A stretch of 64,000 nt of DNA from Natronorubrum daqingense. Lineage in GTDB: Archaea; Halobacteriota; Halobacteria; Halobacteriales; Natrialbaceae. Position 1 is the first letter of the stretch. Every line of letters starts with the position of its first letter. The stretch is taken from the NCBI RefSeq assembly GCF_001971705.1, contig NZ_CP019327.1, forward strand, positions 2,852,001 through 2,916,000, read 5' to 3'. This document shows positions 34,536 to 43,808 of this stretch, one piece after another. The notes under the pieces are model-generated. The model was not told the origin of the DNA. It saw nothing but the letters and a program-made list of their open reading frames with translations, and did no database searches. Made by a program: the position numbers and the translations under genes.

Positions 34536-34973
34536 CTACGGCTCGAGTCGAAATCGGACCGTCGGTGCGCCGTCGAATTGTGGGCCACGGCCGTGGCGCT
34601 CGAAGCCGAGGTCCTCGGCGGCGTTCGTCACGCAGTCGCTATCGGGCGACGTGAGGAGTTCGACGGCCATCGACTCGGATTCGGCGAACCGAACCGGTTC
34701 GGCGAGCAGTTGTTTACACGCGTCCGCCGTGCCGTCGACTTGGGTGACGTGAACGGTATCTTCTTTCGCGTCGAAGCTGATGAACCCCAGCAGGTCCTCC
34801 GGATCGGAACCGTTGTACTGCGAGCCCGAAACGTCCGCGTTCGGATCGTGCGTTCCGTCTTCGGCGACGCGCACCGTCCGATCGTGAACCAGATTCCGCA
34901 TTACATCGGTCGGCGAGTCCGCGATCGACGCGAGCGCGTCTGCGTCGGCCTCGAGAGCGTCCCGTACGTTCAT
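34536..34973 (-). CDS. GNAT-like N-acetyltransferase, haloarchaeal
   Basis: 145 aa beginning NVRDALEADADALASIADSP, the usual first strand and helix of GNAT enzymes, with a Gly-Phe-Ile-Ser strand (LLGFISFDAKEDTVHV) and a final AAEDLGFERHGRGPQFDG segment that fits the last GNAT helix and strand. The acetyl-CoA pyrophosphate loop (R/QxxGxG/A) is not obvious, so activity is uncertain. Monocistronic. Confidence 0.7.
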   Translation of the reverse strand: MNVRDALEADADALASIADSPTDVMRNLVHDRTVRVAEDGTHDPNADVSGSQYNGSDPEDLLGFISFDAKEDTVHVTQVDGTADACKQLLAEPVRFAESESMAVELLTSPDSDCVTNAAEDLGFERHGRGPQFDGAPTVRFRLEP

Positions 34974-35111
34974 TAGCGTGTGGTAATGATACGCACAAAT
35001 ATAAATCCCGCCTGCGCTGGGGCCGAATTGACCGTCTTCGAACTCGAGCGACCCGCTCGAACGCGTCGTTCTCGAGACACGAGTCGTGGTAAAAACGCGG
35101 GCGATGGGACA

Positions 35112-35121
35112 CAGTTATCTG
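35112..35121 (+). promoter_or_regulatory. TATA-like box upstream of aspartate kinase
   Basis: CAGTTATCTG, centred 29 nt before the ATG at 35146 (leader ORF), not at leaderless distance from the kinase start (35187). Confidence 0.4.
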
Positions 35122-35145
35122 CTCGCTCTTGTAACGAACTGGCAT

Positions 35146-35199
35146 ATGAGCCACGTGATCCACACGACGATTGATGGGGTGGAACCATGCGCGTTGTAG
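35146..35199 (+). CDS. Candidate 17-codon leader ORF overlapping aspartate kinase
   Basis: MSHVIHTTIDGVEPCAL then TAG, ending 13 nt inside the aspartate kinase gene, in another frame. It starts at the position expected for transcription start. Two Thr and two Ile codons are suggestive, since threonine and isoleucine come from this pathway, but this may be chance. Confidence 0.35.
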   Translation: MSHVIHTTIDGVEPCAL

Positions 35200-36365
35200 C
35201 CAAATTCGGCGGAACGAGCCTGGGAAGCGGGGATCGGATCAACCGAGCGGCGGACTCGATCGCTGCAGCCGTCGAGGACGGCCACGAAATCGCCGTCGTC
35301 GCCAGCGCGATGGGGTCGACGACCGACGACCTGCTCGAGGAGATTACCTTCGAGACCGACGAAGCCGACCGCGCACAGATCGTCAGTATGGGCGAGCGAA
35401 CGTCCGTTCGCATGCTCAAGGCCGCGCTGGCGGCGCGCGGGATCGACGCAACGTTCTTCGAGCCGGGTGCGGACGGCTGGCCGGTCGTCACCGACGAGTA
35501 CGGCGAGGTCGACGTCGAGGAGACGCAAACGCGCGCACTCGAGGTCGCAGACGATCTCGAGGAGACGGTACCGGTGCTCACCGGGTTCCTCGCGGAAGGC
35601 CCGGAGGGCTCCATCACGACGCTCGGACGGGGTGGCAGCGACACGACGGCGGTCATGATGGGCAAGTACATGGACGCCGACGAGGTCGTCATCGTCACCG
35701 ACGTCGAGGGCGTCATGACCGGCGACCCTCACGTCGTCGAGGGAGCCCGCAACGTCGGCGAAATTTCCGTCGACGAGCTCCGGAACCTCTCCTTTCGCGG
35801 GGCCGAAGTCGTCGCGCCGTCCGCTCTCTCCTACAAGGGAGGAAATCTCGACGTTCGCGTCGTCCACTACCAACACGGCGACTTGCTCTCGGGCGGGACG
35901 AGCATCGAAGGCGAGTTCAAGAATCTCGTCGACCTGCGAGAGCGCCCGCTCGCTTGCTTGACCGTCGCCGGCCGCGCAATCCGTAACGAACCCGGAATCT
36001 TCAACCACCTCTCGGAGGCGCTCGCCGAGAGCGACGTCAACATCGACGCCGTCGCGAGCGGCATGGACACCGTCACGTTCTACATCGACGAGGAAGAGGC
36101 CGAACGCGCCGAGAACATCCTCCACCGCGAGGTCATCGCCCGCGACGAACTCTCGAGCGTCACCGTCGACTCGCCGACCGCAGTCGTTCGCGTGACTGGC
36201 GGCGAACTTCCCAACCAGCCGGGCATCATCAGCGAGATCGTCAACCCCATCGCCGAAGAACGCATCCACCTGCAGGACATCATCACGAGCGCGACCAGCG
36301 TCGCCCTCTTCGTCGAGTGGGACGACCGCGAGAAGACCCTCGAGTTGACCCAGGACCTCTTTTAA
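35187..36365 (+). CDS. lysC: Aspartate kinase
   Basis: 392 aa. It phosphorylates aspartate at the entry to lysine/methionine/threonine synthesis. N-terminal KFGGTSLGSGDRI is the kinase signature; later GFLAEGPEGSITTLGRGGSDTTAV holds the substrate-binding Gly-rich loop, and two ACT domains fill the C-terminus (about 260-392; CLTVAGRAIRNEPGIFNHLSE and VRVTGGELPNQPGIISEIVN), so feedback control by an amino acid is likely. It is preceded by a short overlapping leader ORF. Confidence 0.95.
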   Translation: MRVVAKFGGTSLGSGDRINRAADSIAAAVEDGHEIAVVASAMGSTTDDLLEEITFETDEADRAQIVSMGERTSVRMLKAALAARGIDATFFEPGADGWPVVTDEYGEVDVEETQTRALEVADDLEETVPVLTGFLAEGPEGSITTLGRGGSDTTAVMMGKYMDADEVVIVTDVEGVMTGDPHVVEGARNVGEISVDELRNLSFRGAEVVAPSALSYKGGNLDVRVVHYQHGDLLSGGTSIEGEFKNLVDLRERPLACLTVAGRAIRNEPGIFNHLSEALAESDVNIDAVASGMDTVTFYIDEEEAERAENILHREVIARDELSSVTVDSPTAVVRVTGGELPNQPGIISEIVNPIAEERIHLQDIITSATSVALFVEWDDREKTLELTQDLF

Positions 36366-36484
36366 TCCCTGTCCGTCGGTTGTTTCGCTGTGTGACTGCT
36401 GAGCACGGTACGACGTGCATAACGCTGTCGTCACCCGTCGGTAGCGAGTTCGTAACGAATACCGTGAGTCTCACAGCTCCTGTC

Positions 36485-37195
36485 ATGACCGACGACTCGC
36501 CAGGAACGCGCGTTTTCGAGACCATCGAACCGGACCCCGACGCAGTGCTCGAGGCGTTCGACGTCGACGCACCCGACGACCTCCTCGAGTCCGGGCGGCC
36601 GGACGACGCGGACGGAGACGACGGCGCGAACGAGATGGACGATATCGAGATCGACGACACGACGGCCGCCGAGTTGTTCGACGAGTTAGCGGCGATCGAA
36701 ACGACGGACGGGCAGTCCTCGCAATCAGTCCAACCGACGAGTGACGGCGATTCCGATGTCACGGCGGACGGCTCGAGCGAGTCCGACGCGGGTGTCGAGG
36801 ACGCTACCGTGTGTCCCGCTGATCACGCCGATTCCGCCGGTCACGCCGAGTCCCACGGTGTCGGTGACGCCCTCGAGGAACTCGCGTTCGAGTTCGTCGG
36901 TGATTCGGACGTCATCGTTCGAGAGGAGGGCGACGCGGTCGAGTCGACGGCGGCCGAACTCAGCGCACTCACCGCGGGGAAATCGACCGCCGCCGAGGAC
37001 GAATCCGAGCACACCGAGAGCCGCTCTCTCGACGACGGTGCCGACGCTATCGGCAGTACCGATGGGACCGTCTCGAGTGGGACGCACGTCGTCGACTCGG
37101 CCGCCGTAGACGGGTTCGAACTCGTCGGCCCCGATCCGACGCCGACGCGGGTCACGAACGACGCCTTCGGCAGTGTCGAGGTCGACGCTCGCTGA
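36485..37195 (+). CDS. Highly acidic haloarchaeal protein of unknown function
   Basis: 236 aa from ATG 36485 (MTDDSPGTRVFETIEPD). The N-terminal 65 residues look structured (DPDAVLEAFDVDAPDDLLES), with TTAAELFDELAAIET; the middle is Asp/Ser/Glu-rich, and the C-terminus has GTHVVDSAAVDGFELVGPDPTPTRV. No signal peptide and no known motif. Low-complexity content and lack of recognisable relatives make the call modest. Confidence 0.65.
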   Translation: MTDDSPGTRVFETIEPDPDAVLEAFDVDAPDDLLESGRPDDADGDDGANEMDDIEIDDTTAAELFDELAAIETTDGQSSQSVQPTSDGDSDVTADGSSESDAGVEDATVCPADHADSAGHAESHGVGDALEELAFEFVGDSDVIVREEGDAVESTAAELSALTAGKSTAAEDESEHTESRSLDDGADAIGSTDGTVSSGTHVVDSAAVDGFELVGPDPTPTRVTNDAFGSVEVDAR

Positions 37196-37345
37196 ATTTC
37201 CGCGTCGAAGATTCGACTCCGCTCATTACGATTGCCGTCGACTCCGTCCATCGATGCTCCGATTCGTTCGGCAGCCGACGGTTCGAGACGCCACCGGACA
37301 CGAGAATTCAACTAGACTGAACACGCGCGGCGGCGTCGAGTCGGT

Positions 37346-38692
37346 ATGGTCGCGTACAAGTCCAAGGTGGTCGAGCGAATCCAGTTGCCGTCTCGAGAGC
37401 GGCGCGAACGAGCGCTCGAGCAGGCCGGGTACAACGTCTTCGATCTCGCTGCCGAGGACGTCTTTATCGATCTGCTGACCGACAGCGGGACCGGCGCGAT
37501 GAGCGACGAGCAGTGGGCCGCGTTGCTCCGGGGCGACGAAGCCTACGCGGGGTCGCGAAGCTTCGACGAACTCGAGTCGGCGGTAGGAGAGGTGATGGGA
37601 TTCTCCAACGTCGTGCCGACCCACCAGGGCCGCGGCGCGGAGAACGTCCTCTACGGCACGTTGCTCGAGGACGGCGACGTCGCGCTCAACAACACGCACT
37701 TCGATACGACGCGGGCCCACGTCGCGAACCAGGGGGCCGATCCCGTCGACTGTCCGGTCGCTCGAGCCCACGATCTGACAGTCGACGGTCCGTTCAAGGG
37801 CAACTTCTCGCTCGACCGTGCGCGCTCGGTCGTCGACGACGTGGGGTCAGAGCGCGTGCCGCTGGTAATTCTGACGGTCACGAATAACTCGGCGGCGGGA
37901 CAGCCGGTCAGCGTCGAAAACACCCGCCGGGTCCGCGAGTTCGCGGACGAGATCGACGCGACGTTCGTGATCGACGCCTGTCGGTTCGCCGAGAACGCCG
38001 CGTTCGTCGCGCGGCGGGAAGCTGAGTTCGCCGACGCCGAAATCGGTGAAATCGCCCGCGAACAACTCGGCTACGCCGACGCGCTCGTCATGAGCGGGAA
38101 GAAAGACGGGTTGGTCAACGCTGGCGGCTTCGTCGCGACCGACGACGAAGCGCTCTTCGAGAAATGTAAGCAGCGGGCGATCCTCTACGAGGGGTTTCCG
38201 ACCTACGGCGGGATGGCCGGTCGAGACGTCGCCGCGATGGCCGTCGGCCTCCGCGAGGCCGTCGAGGAAGCCTACGTCACGGACCGAATCGACCAGGTCC
38301 GCGCGTTCGCCGCGATGCTCGAGGACGTCGGCGTCCCGATTTACACCCCGCCCGGCGGCCACGCCGTCTACCTCGACGCGGGGGCCACACTCCCACACCT
38401 CTCACCCGACGAGTTCCCGGGGCAGGCGCTGGTCTGTGCGCTCTATCGAGAAGGTGGCGTTCGCGGCGTCGAACTCGGCAGTTTCGCCTTCCCCGGTACT
38501 GACCGGCCGGAACTGGTCCGACTCGCCGTGCCGCGTCGTACCTATCACGACGAGCACCTCGAGCACGTCGCCGAGACCGCCGCCGCCGTCCTCGAAACGC
38601 GCGAGTCGATCGACGGACTCGAGATTGCCTCCGAACCCGCGGTACCCGAATTACGTCATTTCACGGCGTCGCTCGAGCCGATCTCGTCTTGA
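37346..38692 (+). CDS. tnaA: Tryptophanase (tryptophan indole-lyase)
   Basis: 448-aa PLP-dependent beta-eliminating lyase, cleaving tryptophan to indole, pyruvate and ammonia. Family signs: NVFDLAAEDVFIDLLTDSGTGAM, PTHQGRGAEN, ILTVTNNSAAGQPVS, the PLP-binding VIDACRFAENA and MSGKKDGLVNAGGF (lysines 252/253), and the aromatic PPGGHAVYLDA. Tyrosine phenol-lyase is a close alternative; the haloarchaeal members are annotated as tryptophanases. It stands alone, no tryptophan permease adjacent. Confidence 0.9.
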   Translation: MVAYKSKVVERIQLPSRERRERALEQAGYNVFDLAAEDVFIDLLTDSGTGAMSDEQWAALLRGDEAYAGSRSFDELESAVGEVMGFSNVVPTHQGRGAENVLYGTLLEDGDVALNNTHFDTTRAHVANQGADPVDCPVARAHDLTVDGPFKGNFSLDRARSVVDDVGSERVPLVILTVTNNSAAGQPVSVENTRRVREFADEIDATFVIDACRFAENAAFVARREAEFADAEIGEIAREQLGYADALVMSGKKDGLVNAGGFVATDDEALFEKCKQRAILYEGFPTYGGMAGRDVAAMAVGLREAVEEAYVTDRIDQVRAFAAMLEDVGVPIYTPPGGHAVYLDAGATLPHLSPDEFPGQALVCALYREGGVRGVELGSFAFPGTDRPELVRLAVPRRTYHDEHLEHVAETAAAVLETRESIDGLEIASEPAVPELRHFTASLEPISS

Positions 38693-38740
38693 CTGGCGTT
38701 CGTCGACAGTCGCGAAAAGTGGTCGCCTGGCGTTCGTCGA

Positions 38741-39100
38741 TCAGCCTGAGAGCATCCCTCGAGCGCGATCACGAACGGTTGGCTCCGATTCGGACTGGCC
38801 TCCCAGTCGACGGTTCGCGACGCTCCGAACGCCCTGTTTCGCCGCCGGGGAGGTCGCGGCCGAGATCGCCCAGTCGGGAATCTGTGACTCGAGTTCCGCT
38901 CGTTTTTCGGCTTTGACCTGGCTGTACTTGCGTAACGCGAGTCCGACGCCGATGAACATCGCGGCGTCGAGGAGCTCTCGCCGGAATCGATCCTGGTCCT
39001 TCCGAAGTGCGATCGCTTTGGCGAGGGAGACGGCGCCGATCGCGAGGTACAGTTTCGAGCGTTTCGATGGGTCGCCACTGAGTATCCGTCCGAAGGCCAT
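38741..39100 (-). CDS. Haloarchaeal small membrane-associated protein
   Basis: 119 aa. Positively charged N-terminal third with a hydrophobic stretch SKLYLAIGAVSLAKAIAL, a second amphipathic or membrane segment LLDAAMFIGVGLALRKY, then KAEKRAELESQIPDWAISAATSPAAKQGVRSVA. The family occurs in haloarchaea; function unknown. Unusually basic for this genome. Confidence 0.68.
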   Translation of the reverse strand: MAFGRILSGDPSKRSKLYLAIGAVSLAKAIALRKDQDRFRRELLDAAMFIGVGLALRKYSQVKAEKRAELESQIPDWAISAATSPAAKQGVRSVANRRLGGQSESEPTVRDRARGMLSG

Positions 39101-39219
39101 GCACCCGACGTACCACGGTCTGGACGATAAAGCTCGGCCGGAACTCGCCGGCTCTCTCGAGTGGGGGTCACTACGACCTGTCTCGGCAACTCCGCCGACA
39201 CCGACGACGAGAGGGACTG

Positions 39220-39350
39220 GAATCGCTTTGGTCCCCGGCTAGAAACGCCGTTGGCGCTCGACTGGAAACGCTGTCAGCGCTCGTGCTGTCGGTGATTGCA
39301 ACATCGACGCTCACGATATCGGGACTCACGACGCTGACGCTCACGACTCC
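39220..39350 (+). repeat. Imperfect short repeats behind the GNAT gene
   Basis: GACTGGAA(A/T)CGCT occurs near 39219 and 39259, GGCGCTCG/AGCGCTCG near 39252 and 39273, and GACGCTCACGA twice (39306, 39339), in a gap (39101-39340) without genes. Confidence 0.5.
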
Positions 39351-39757
39351 TTGGATGCTACCGCGACGCCGTGGTACCGGTCCGATTCGGTCCGCTCGAG
39401 AGCGAAGCCGAGTCTGTCGTAGAACGGTCGGACGTCGCCGTCGAAGTGTGCCGTGAGTCGCCCTTCGCGCTCGATCCCCCGTTCGATCAGCGCGCTGCCG
39501 ACGCCTCGACCTCGCTGGCGGCGGCGCACGGCGACGGCCGTCACGTGTGCACCCCGTTCGTGCTCGTGTGGCTCGAGGACAACGGTTCCCAGCAGCCGTT
39601 CGCTGCCGTCGCTTCCGCCGCGATAATCGCCGGCGACGAGGACGTGTTCGGTCTCGATCAGCGCCTCGACGTCGCCGTACTCGAGCATCGCCGCGTCGAG
39701 GATTCGGCGAGCCTCGAGTGCGTCTGCGGTCGTCGCGGGGCGAACGTGAACGGTCAT
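39341..39757 (-). CDS. GNAT family N-acetyltransferase
   Basis: 138 aa. The acetyl-CoA loop RRRQRGRGVGSALIERGIE is intact (Q/RxxGxG/A), preceded by the strand VTAVAVRRR and followed by the FYDRLGFALERTE segment that forms the last helix. Acceptor substrate unknown. It lies 28 nt behind samp2 on the same strand, so the two are probably co-transcribed. Confidence 0.9.
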   Translation of the reverse strand: MTVHVRPATTADALEARRILDAAMLEYGDVEALIETEHVLVAGDYRGGSDGSERLLGTVVLEPHEHERGAHVTAVAVRRRQRGRGVGSALIERGIEREGRLTAHFDGDVRPFYDRLGFALERTESDRYHGVAVASKES

Positions 39758-39785
39758 GTTGGAATTCGAGTGCCTCGAAAAACCG

Positions 39786-40028
39786 CTATCCGCCCTTAAT
39801 CAGGCGCAACACGGTTACCGATTCGCTCTCGACGGGCTGATCCTCGGGAACGGGCCGGCCGTCGACGAGGACGCTCACCTCGTGGGGGCTGAGATCGAGT
39901 TCGGCCAGCAGGTCCTGGTAGGTCGGGGTCACCTCCTCGGTATCAGTGACGTCCGTGGAACTCGGGGACACCGTCTCGAGGTCGATTTCGTGGGTATCCT
40001 CGCCCTTGACGTCGACGGTGACGTACAT
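39786..40028 (-). CDS. samp2: SAMP2-like ubiquitin-fold modifier (small archaeal modifier protein)
   Basis: 80-aa beta-grasp protein ending VLRLIKGG, with the C-terminal diglycine needed for adenylation by the E1-like UbaA. The core LSPHEVSVLVDGRPVPEDQPV matches the known Haloferax SAMP2. SAMP2 is attached to lysines of proteins and also supplies sulphur for tRNA thiolation. It contains an extra Asp/Glu/Thr-rich loop (about residues 15-35) relative to the known SAMP2. Start at ATG 40028; it is followed by a GNAT gene. Confidence 0.93.
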   Translation of the reverse strand: MYVTVDVKGEDTHEIDLETVSPSSTDVTDTEEVTPTYQDLLAELDLSPHEVSVLVDGRPVPEDQPVESESVTVLRLIKGG

Positions 40029-40093
40029 GGGTTCTCTTACGCGAGGCGAAACTTGAGCGCGTCGTTTGTGCAGCCGCGGTGACTGCTGACACC

Positions 40094-41194
40094 TTACTCT
40101 GTGGCTGGTCCGTCGGTTCCGGCTCCGGTTCGACGCGGGTACTCCCGTTTCCGGGCGTGACGCCAGCGCCCGACCAGTGCTCGAGCGAACGCGCCGAGGC
40201 CCACCAACAGGACGAACAGGGAAATCGCCTCGCCGATGACGGGGATCGGGAGCTGTGAGAGGACGGCACCGGCGACCAGCCCGACGACGAGTGCGAGCCA
40301 GCGATTCCCGAGTCCAACGAGCGAGAGGAGCCACGTGGCAACGGCGAACCAGCCGTAGACGAAGCCGATCCAGAGCACCAGTGCGAATAGCAACCCCCCG
40401 AACAGCGACAGTGGAATGCCGACGACGCTGATCGCGAGCGCGATCAGAACGATGGGGATCCCGAGGAGAGCGCCGACGCCGACCAGACCCGAGCGAAGGG
40501 GTTCTCCCGCGACGTGGCCGGCGACGCCGTCGGAGAAGCGCGGGAAGAGAGCGAGCAACAGGGCACCCACCAGCAGATTCGCCGCGAGGACGTAGGCCGC
40601 GAACACCCACGAGGCGAGCGGACCGATCATCGGCGCGCCGTCGACGCCGAGGGCGGGATCTTCCTCGAGTTCGCCCTCGACGACGTCCGTGTCTCCTTCG
40701 ATCGTCGCGTCGTAGCGCAGGTCGCCGGCGACCTGCGCCTCGTCGCCGAGTTGGATCGTATCGGCTCCGATTTCGGCGTCGCCGTCGAGGGTGCCCGAAA
40801 TAGTCACGACTCCCGCACCAGCCACGAGCGTGCCACCGACGGTCCCCGATTCGGTGACCGTGAGACTTCCCGCAGCGGCGTCGACGTCGCCGTCGACGGT
40901 TCCGGCGATCGTCACGCTTCCGCCGGCAGCCTCGAGATCGCCGCCGACCTCACCCGTCTCTTCGACGCGGACGTCGCCACCGACGGCGCTGACGTCACCG
41001 GTGACGGTCCCGCTGACGACGACGGTTCCGCCGAACGCCTCGAGGCTGTCGACCGTTTCGCCCTCCTCGACCACGACGGTCCCGCCAGTTTGGCCGTCAG
41101 TCTGGGCGGCAACCGATAGCGGAATCGTCCCACAGACTATCAGGACGACCAATACCACGACGAGACTCCGTCCGAGTGACCACTGCTCGAGCAT
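40094..41194 (-). CDS. Bactofilin-like beta-helix membrane protein
   Basis: 366 aa from ATG 41194 (a GTG at 41209 is an alternative). Signal-like N-terminus, then a repetitive region (about 38-165) of short beta turns such as GTVVVSGTVTGDVSAVGGDV and SVTIAGTVDGDVDAAAGSL, the right-handed beta-helix of polymer-forming bactofilins. Four or five transmembrane segments follow (about 180-340), and a basic tail. Probably displayed at the cell envelope. It is 65 bp from samp2, same strand. Confidence 0.85.
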   Translation of the reverse strand: MLEQWSLGRSLVVVLVVLIVCGTIPLSVAAQTDGQTGGTVVVEEGETVDSLEAFGGTVVVSGTVTGDVSAVGGDVRVEETGEVGGDLEAAGGSVTIAGTVDGDVDAAAGSLTVTESGTVGGTLVAGAGVVTISGTLDGDAEIGADTIQLGDEAQVAGDLRYDATIEGDTDVVEGELEEDPALGVDGAPMIGPLASWVFAAYVLAANLLVGALLLALFPRFSDGVAGHVAGEPLRSGLVGVGALLGIPIVLIALAISVVGIPLSLFGGLLFALVLWIGFVYGWFAVATWLLSLVGLGNRWLALVVGLVAGAVLSQLPIPVIGEAISLFVLLVGLGAFARALVGRWRHARKREYPRRTGAGTDGPATE

Positions 41195-41329
41195 TACCGT
41201 CGCTCTCACCGAGCAGCCGGTTAGAACTGTTAGTCGAATCCCGTGACCGTCATAATTCGGTCTATTGGCGTCCCTGACTGTTCCATTCGAGGGTCACTCG
41301 AGCGACTCGACCGAAGACGACCTTCGGTC

Positions 41330-41338
41330 GTTTTATCT
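41330..41338 (+). promoter_or_regulatory. TATA-like box of rfcA
   Basis: GTTTTATCT, centred 27 nt before ATG 41361; fits a leaderless transcript and selects this start over the upstream in-frame one (41265). Confidence 0.65.
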
Positions 41339-41360
41339 TCGGCCCACTCTTTTCCCCGGT

Positions 41361-42353
41361 ATGAGCGAGGCCGACGCCGAGGCGGCGGAGCCGACACCCG
41401 GCAAGACCGAAGTCTGGATCGAGAAGTACCGGCCCGAACGCTTAGCGGAGATCAAGGGACACGAGAATATCGTCCCGCGACTCGAGCGATACGTCGAACA
41501 GGACGACCTCCCCCACCTCATGTTTGCGGGCCCGGCCGGAACCGGCAAGACCACGGCTGCACAGGCCACCGCCCGCGAAATATACGACGACGACTGGCGC
41601 GAGAACTTCCTCGAACTCAACGCCTCCGACCAGCGCGGGATCGACGTCGTCCGCGACCGGATCAAGGATTTCGCCCGCTCGAGTTTCGGCGGCTACAACT
41701 ACCGCATCATCTTCCTGGACGAAGCCGACGCGCTGACGAGCGACGCGCAGTCGGCCCTGCGCCGAACGATGGAGCAGTTCTCGAACAACACCCGCTTCAT
41801 CCTCTCGTGTAACTACTCGAGTCAGATCATCGACCCGATCCAATCTCGCTGCGCGGTCTTCCGGTTCACCGAACTCTCCGAGACCGCGATCGAAGCCCAG
41901 GTTCGCGAAATCGCCGCGAACGAGGGTATCGACGTGACCGGCGACGGCGTCGACGCGCTGGTGTACGCGGCCGACGGCGACATGCGAAAGGCGATCAACG
42001 GCCTGCAGGCCGCGGCCGTGATGGGCGAAACCGTCGACGAGGAGACCGTCTTCGCGATCACCTCCACCGCTCGACCCGAAGAAGTCGAAGCGATGGTCGA
42101 ACACGCCATCGGCGGCGACTTCACGGCCGCTCGAGCAGCCTTAGAGGATCTCCTGACGGAGCGCGGCCTCGCCGGCGGCGACGTTATCGATCAGCTTCAC
42201 CGCTCCGCGTGGGAGTTCGATATTCCAGAGCAGGCGACCGTACAGTTGCTCGAGCGCCTCGGCGAAGTCGACTATCGAATCACGGAGGGTGCCAACGAGC
42301 GACTCCAACTCGAGGCGATGTTGGCGTCGCTGGCGCTCGAAAACGACGGATAG
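41361..42353 (+). CDS. rfcA: Replication factor C small subunit
   Basis: 330-aa AAA+ clamp loader subunit that opens PCNA. Walker A GPAGTGKT lies at 57-64, Walker [12 protein letters not shown] near 117-127, and the arginine-finger SRC motif in [10 protein letters not shown]. Sensor 2 and the C-terminal collar (about 230-330) are present. The start at 41361 is fixed by the TATA-like box. It pairs functionally with the second RFC subunit at 59338-60342 and the missing large subunit. Confidence 0.96.
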   Translation: MSEADAEAAEPTPGKTEVWIEKYRPERLAEIKGHENIVPRLERYVEQDDLPHLMFAGPAGTGKTTAAQATAREIYDDDWRENFLELNASDQRGIDVVRDRIKDFARSSFGGYNYRIIFLDEADALTSDAQSALRRTMEQFSNNTRFILSCNYSSQIIDPIQSRCAVFRFTELSETAIEAQVREIAANEGIDVTGDGVDALVYAADGDMRKAINGLQAAAVMGETVDEETVFAITSTARPEEVEAMVEHAIGGDFTAARAALEDLLTERGLAGGDVIDQLHRSAWEFDIPEQATVQLLERLGEVDYRITEGANERLQLEAMLASLALENDG

Positions 42354-42399
42354 CGTCGTTCTGAGAGGGTTCTTTCTGTCGCAGAAAGGCGTCGTAAAG

Positions 42400-43089
42400 C
42401 TACGATTCGACTCGCTCGTCCGCCGCTCGCGGCTCTCGCCACGTGCGAATCGTCGCCTGCCAGTAGCACGCGAGAACGCAGACTGGCACGAGCCAGAGCA
42501 CGCCGAAGGGTGCGTACCACTCGAGTGAACGCGGTGTCGTCGTCGCGACGAATCGAAGGACGCTAGCGGCGGCGACGACCGTTGCGATGGTGACGAAGAT
42601 GAGTCGCGCGCTATCGAGGCCGACGCGTCGCCACGGTCGAAGCGACCCCGCTCGTCGAACGTCGGTTGCGAACAGCGCGAGCGCACAGGCCGCCGCGCCG
42701 ACGGTCAGTCCGATTACGGCGTCGACGGTGAGGACGTACCGACCCGCAGCGAGGTACCCGAACCCGACGGGAACCAACGGCATCCCCATCGCGAGGGCCG
42801 GCCCGCCGTTCCAGACGGCGTAGAGAAACGGCACGACCGTGATCGTCGCCGTCGCGAGCGCGATCAGCCCTGCCGTGATGGTATCGAAGCGCGTCGACAT
42901 CGACTCGAGTGCCACGTTGCCGATCGTGACCGTCGTCCCCGCGTAGCTGAGCGCGAAGAGCCCACTCAGGACGCCGAGGTAGGCGAATGCGAGTGCCGTT
43001 CGGCGTCGCTCGAGGCCGACGAGCGGATGGTCGAGCAGTCGGTACCCCGTGTGCCTTCGGCCCAGCGTGTGGTGGTCGTCGGTGCTCAT
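42400..43089 (-). CDS. Haloarchaeal membrane protein of unknown function
   Basis: 229 aa with about six transmembrane segments, positive-inside loops (RHTGYRLLDHPLVGLERRRT at the N-terminus; ATDVRRAGSLRPWRRVG between segments) and a charged C-terminus. No recognisable transport or enzyme motif. It is translationally coupled to the upstream gene (ATGA overlap at 43086-43089), which encodes a probably exported protein. Confidence 0.8.
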   Translation of the reverse strand: MSTDDHHTLGRRHTGYRLLDHPLVGLERRRTALAFAYLGVLSGLFALSYAGTTVTIGNVALESMSTRFDTITAGLIALATATITVVPFLYAVWNGGPALAMGMPLVPVGFGYLAAGRYVLTVDAVIGLTVGAAACALALFATDVRRAGSLRPWRRVGLDSARLIFVTIATVVAAASVLRFVATTTPRSLEWYAPFGVLWLVPVCVLACYWQATIRTWREPRAADERVES

Positions 43090-43808
43090 GACTCCTCCGT
43101 CAGCGTCGTCTCCTCGCCGTCGGTTCGTTCCGTGATGACCGACGCGATGCCGTCGTGGTCGCCCTGCTCGTTATCGAGGTCGATCGCGTCCGGGGAGACG
43201 CGCCAGCCTGCAGCATCGAAGATGGCTTCGATCGCCGTCCGGGCGTCGCTGTAGGATTCGATTTCGTGCTCGGGGCGCGCGCCGGTGTCTTCGTGGGCTT
43301 GCATCGAGACGACGCCCTCGAACGACCAACAACGGACGTGGAGGCGACCGCTGGTCCCGTAGTACGTCTCAGCAGCCGTTCCCTCCTGACGGACGAACGT
43401 CTCGTCCGATCGGTCCCACCCGTATCGCGTGTACTCCTCGGGGCCGCGCAGCCACCCCTCCTCGTCGAGGACGGACATCACGCGCTCGAGTGGCGCACCG
43501 TCGCCTTCGGCGTCCTCGTCCGGAACGAGAACGACGTTGATCGGCGCCGTCGCGACGAACGCGTCTCTGTCGCCGAAGTCGTCGACGCCGTTGTCGATCG
43601 ATCGGTACTGGTAGCGCGCGATGGGGGTTGCCTCCTCGTCGCTGATCGTCTCGTCAGTCCAGTCGGCCACCGAGGTCGGCGGATCGGCTCCTTGGACGGT
43701 TCGGTCGGCCGGCGTCGTCGCGGGCGGCGAGGGGAGTGCGACGATTCCGGCGATCGTCCCGGCCCCTGCCAACGCGCCCGTTCGGAGGACCGTTCGTCTC
43801 GTCGCCAT
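43086..43808 (-). CDS. Tat-exported protein of unknown function
   Basis: 240 aa from ATG 43808 (a GTG at 43844 is an alternative). N-terminus MATRRTVLRTGALAG is a twin-arginine-like signal, followed by a hydrophobic core ending near residue 32. The mature part has ARYQYRSIDNGVDDFGDRD, APINVVLVPDEDAEG and TYYGTSGRLHVRCWSFEG, and is acidic. No lipobox. It looks like a secreted haloarchaeal protein made with the membrane protein behind it. Function unknown. Confidence 0.78.
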   Translation of the reverse strand: MATRRTVLRTGALAGAGTIAGIVALPSPPATTPADRTVQGADPPTSVADWTDETISDEEATPIARYQYRSIDNGVDDFGDRDAFVATAPINVVLVPDEDAEGDGAPLERVMSVLDEEGWLRGPEEYTRYGWDRSDETFVRQEGTAAETYYGTSGRLHVRCWSFEGVVSMQAHEDTGARPEHEIESYSDARTAIEAIFDAAGWRVSPDAIDLDNEQGDHDGIASVITERTDGEETTLTEES

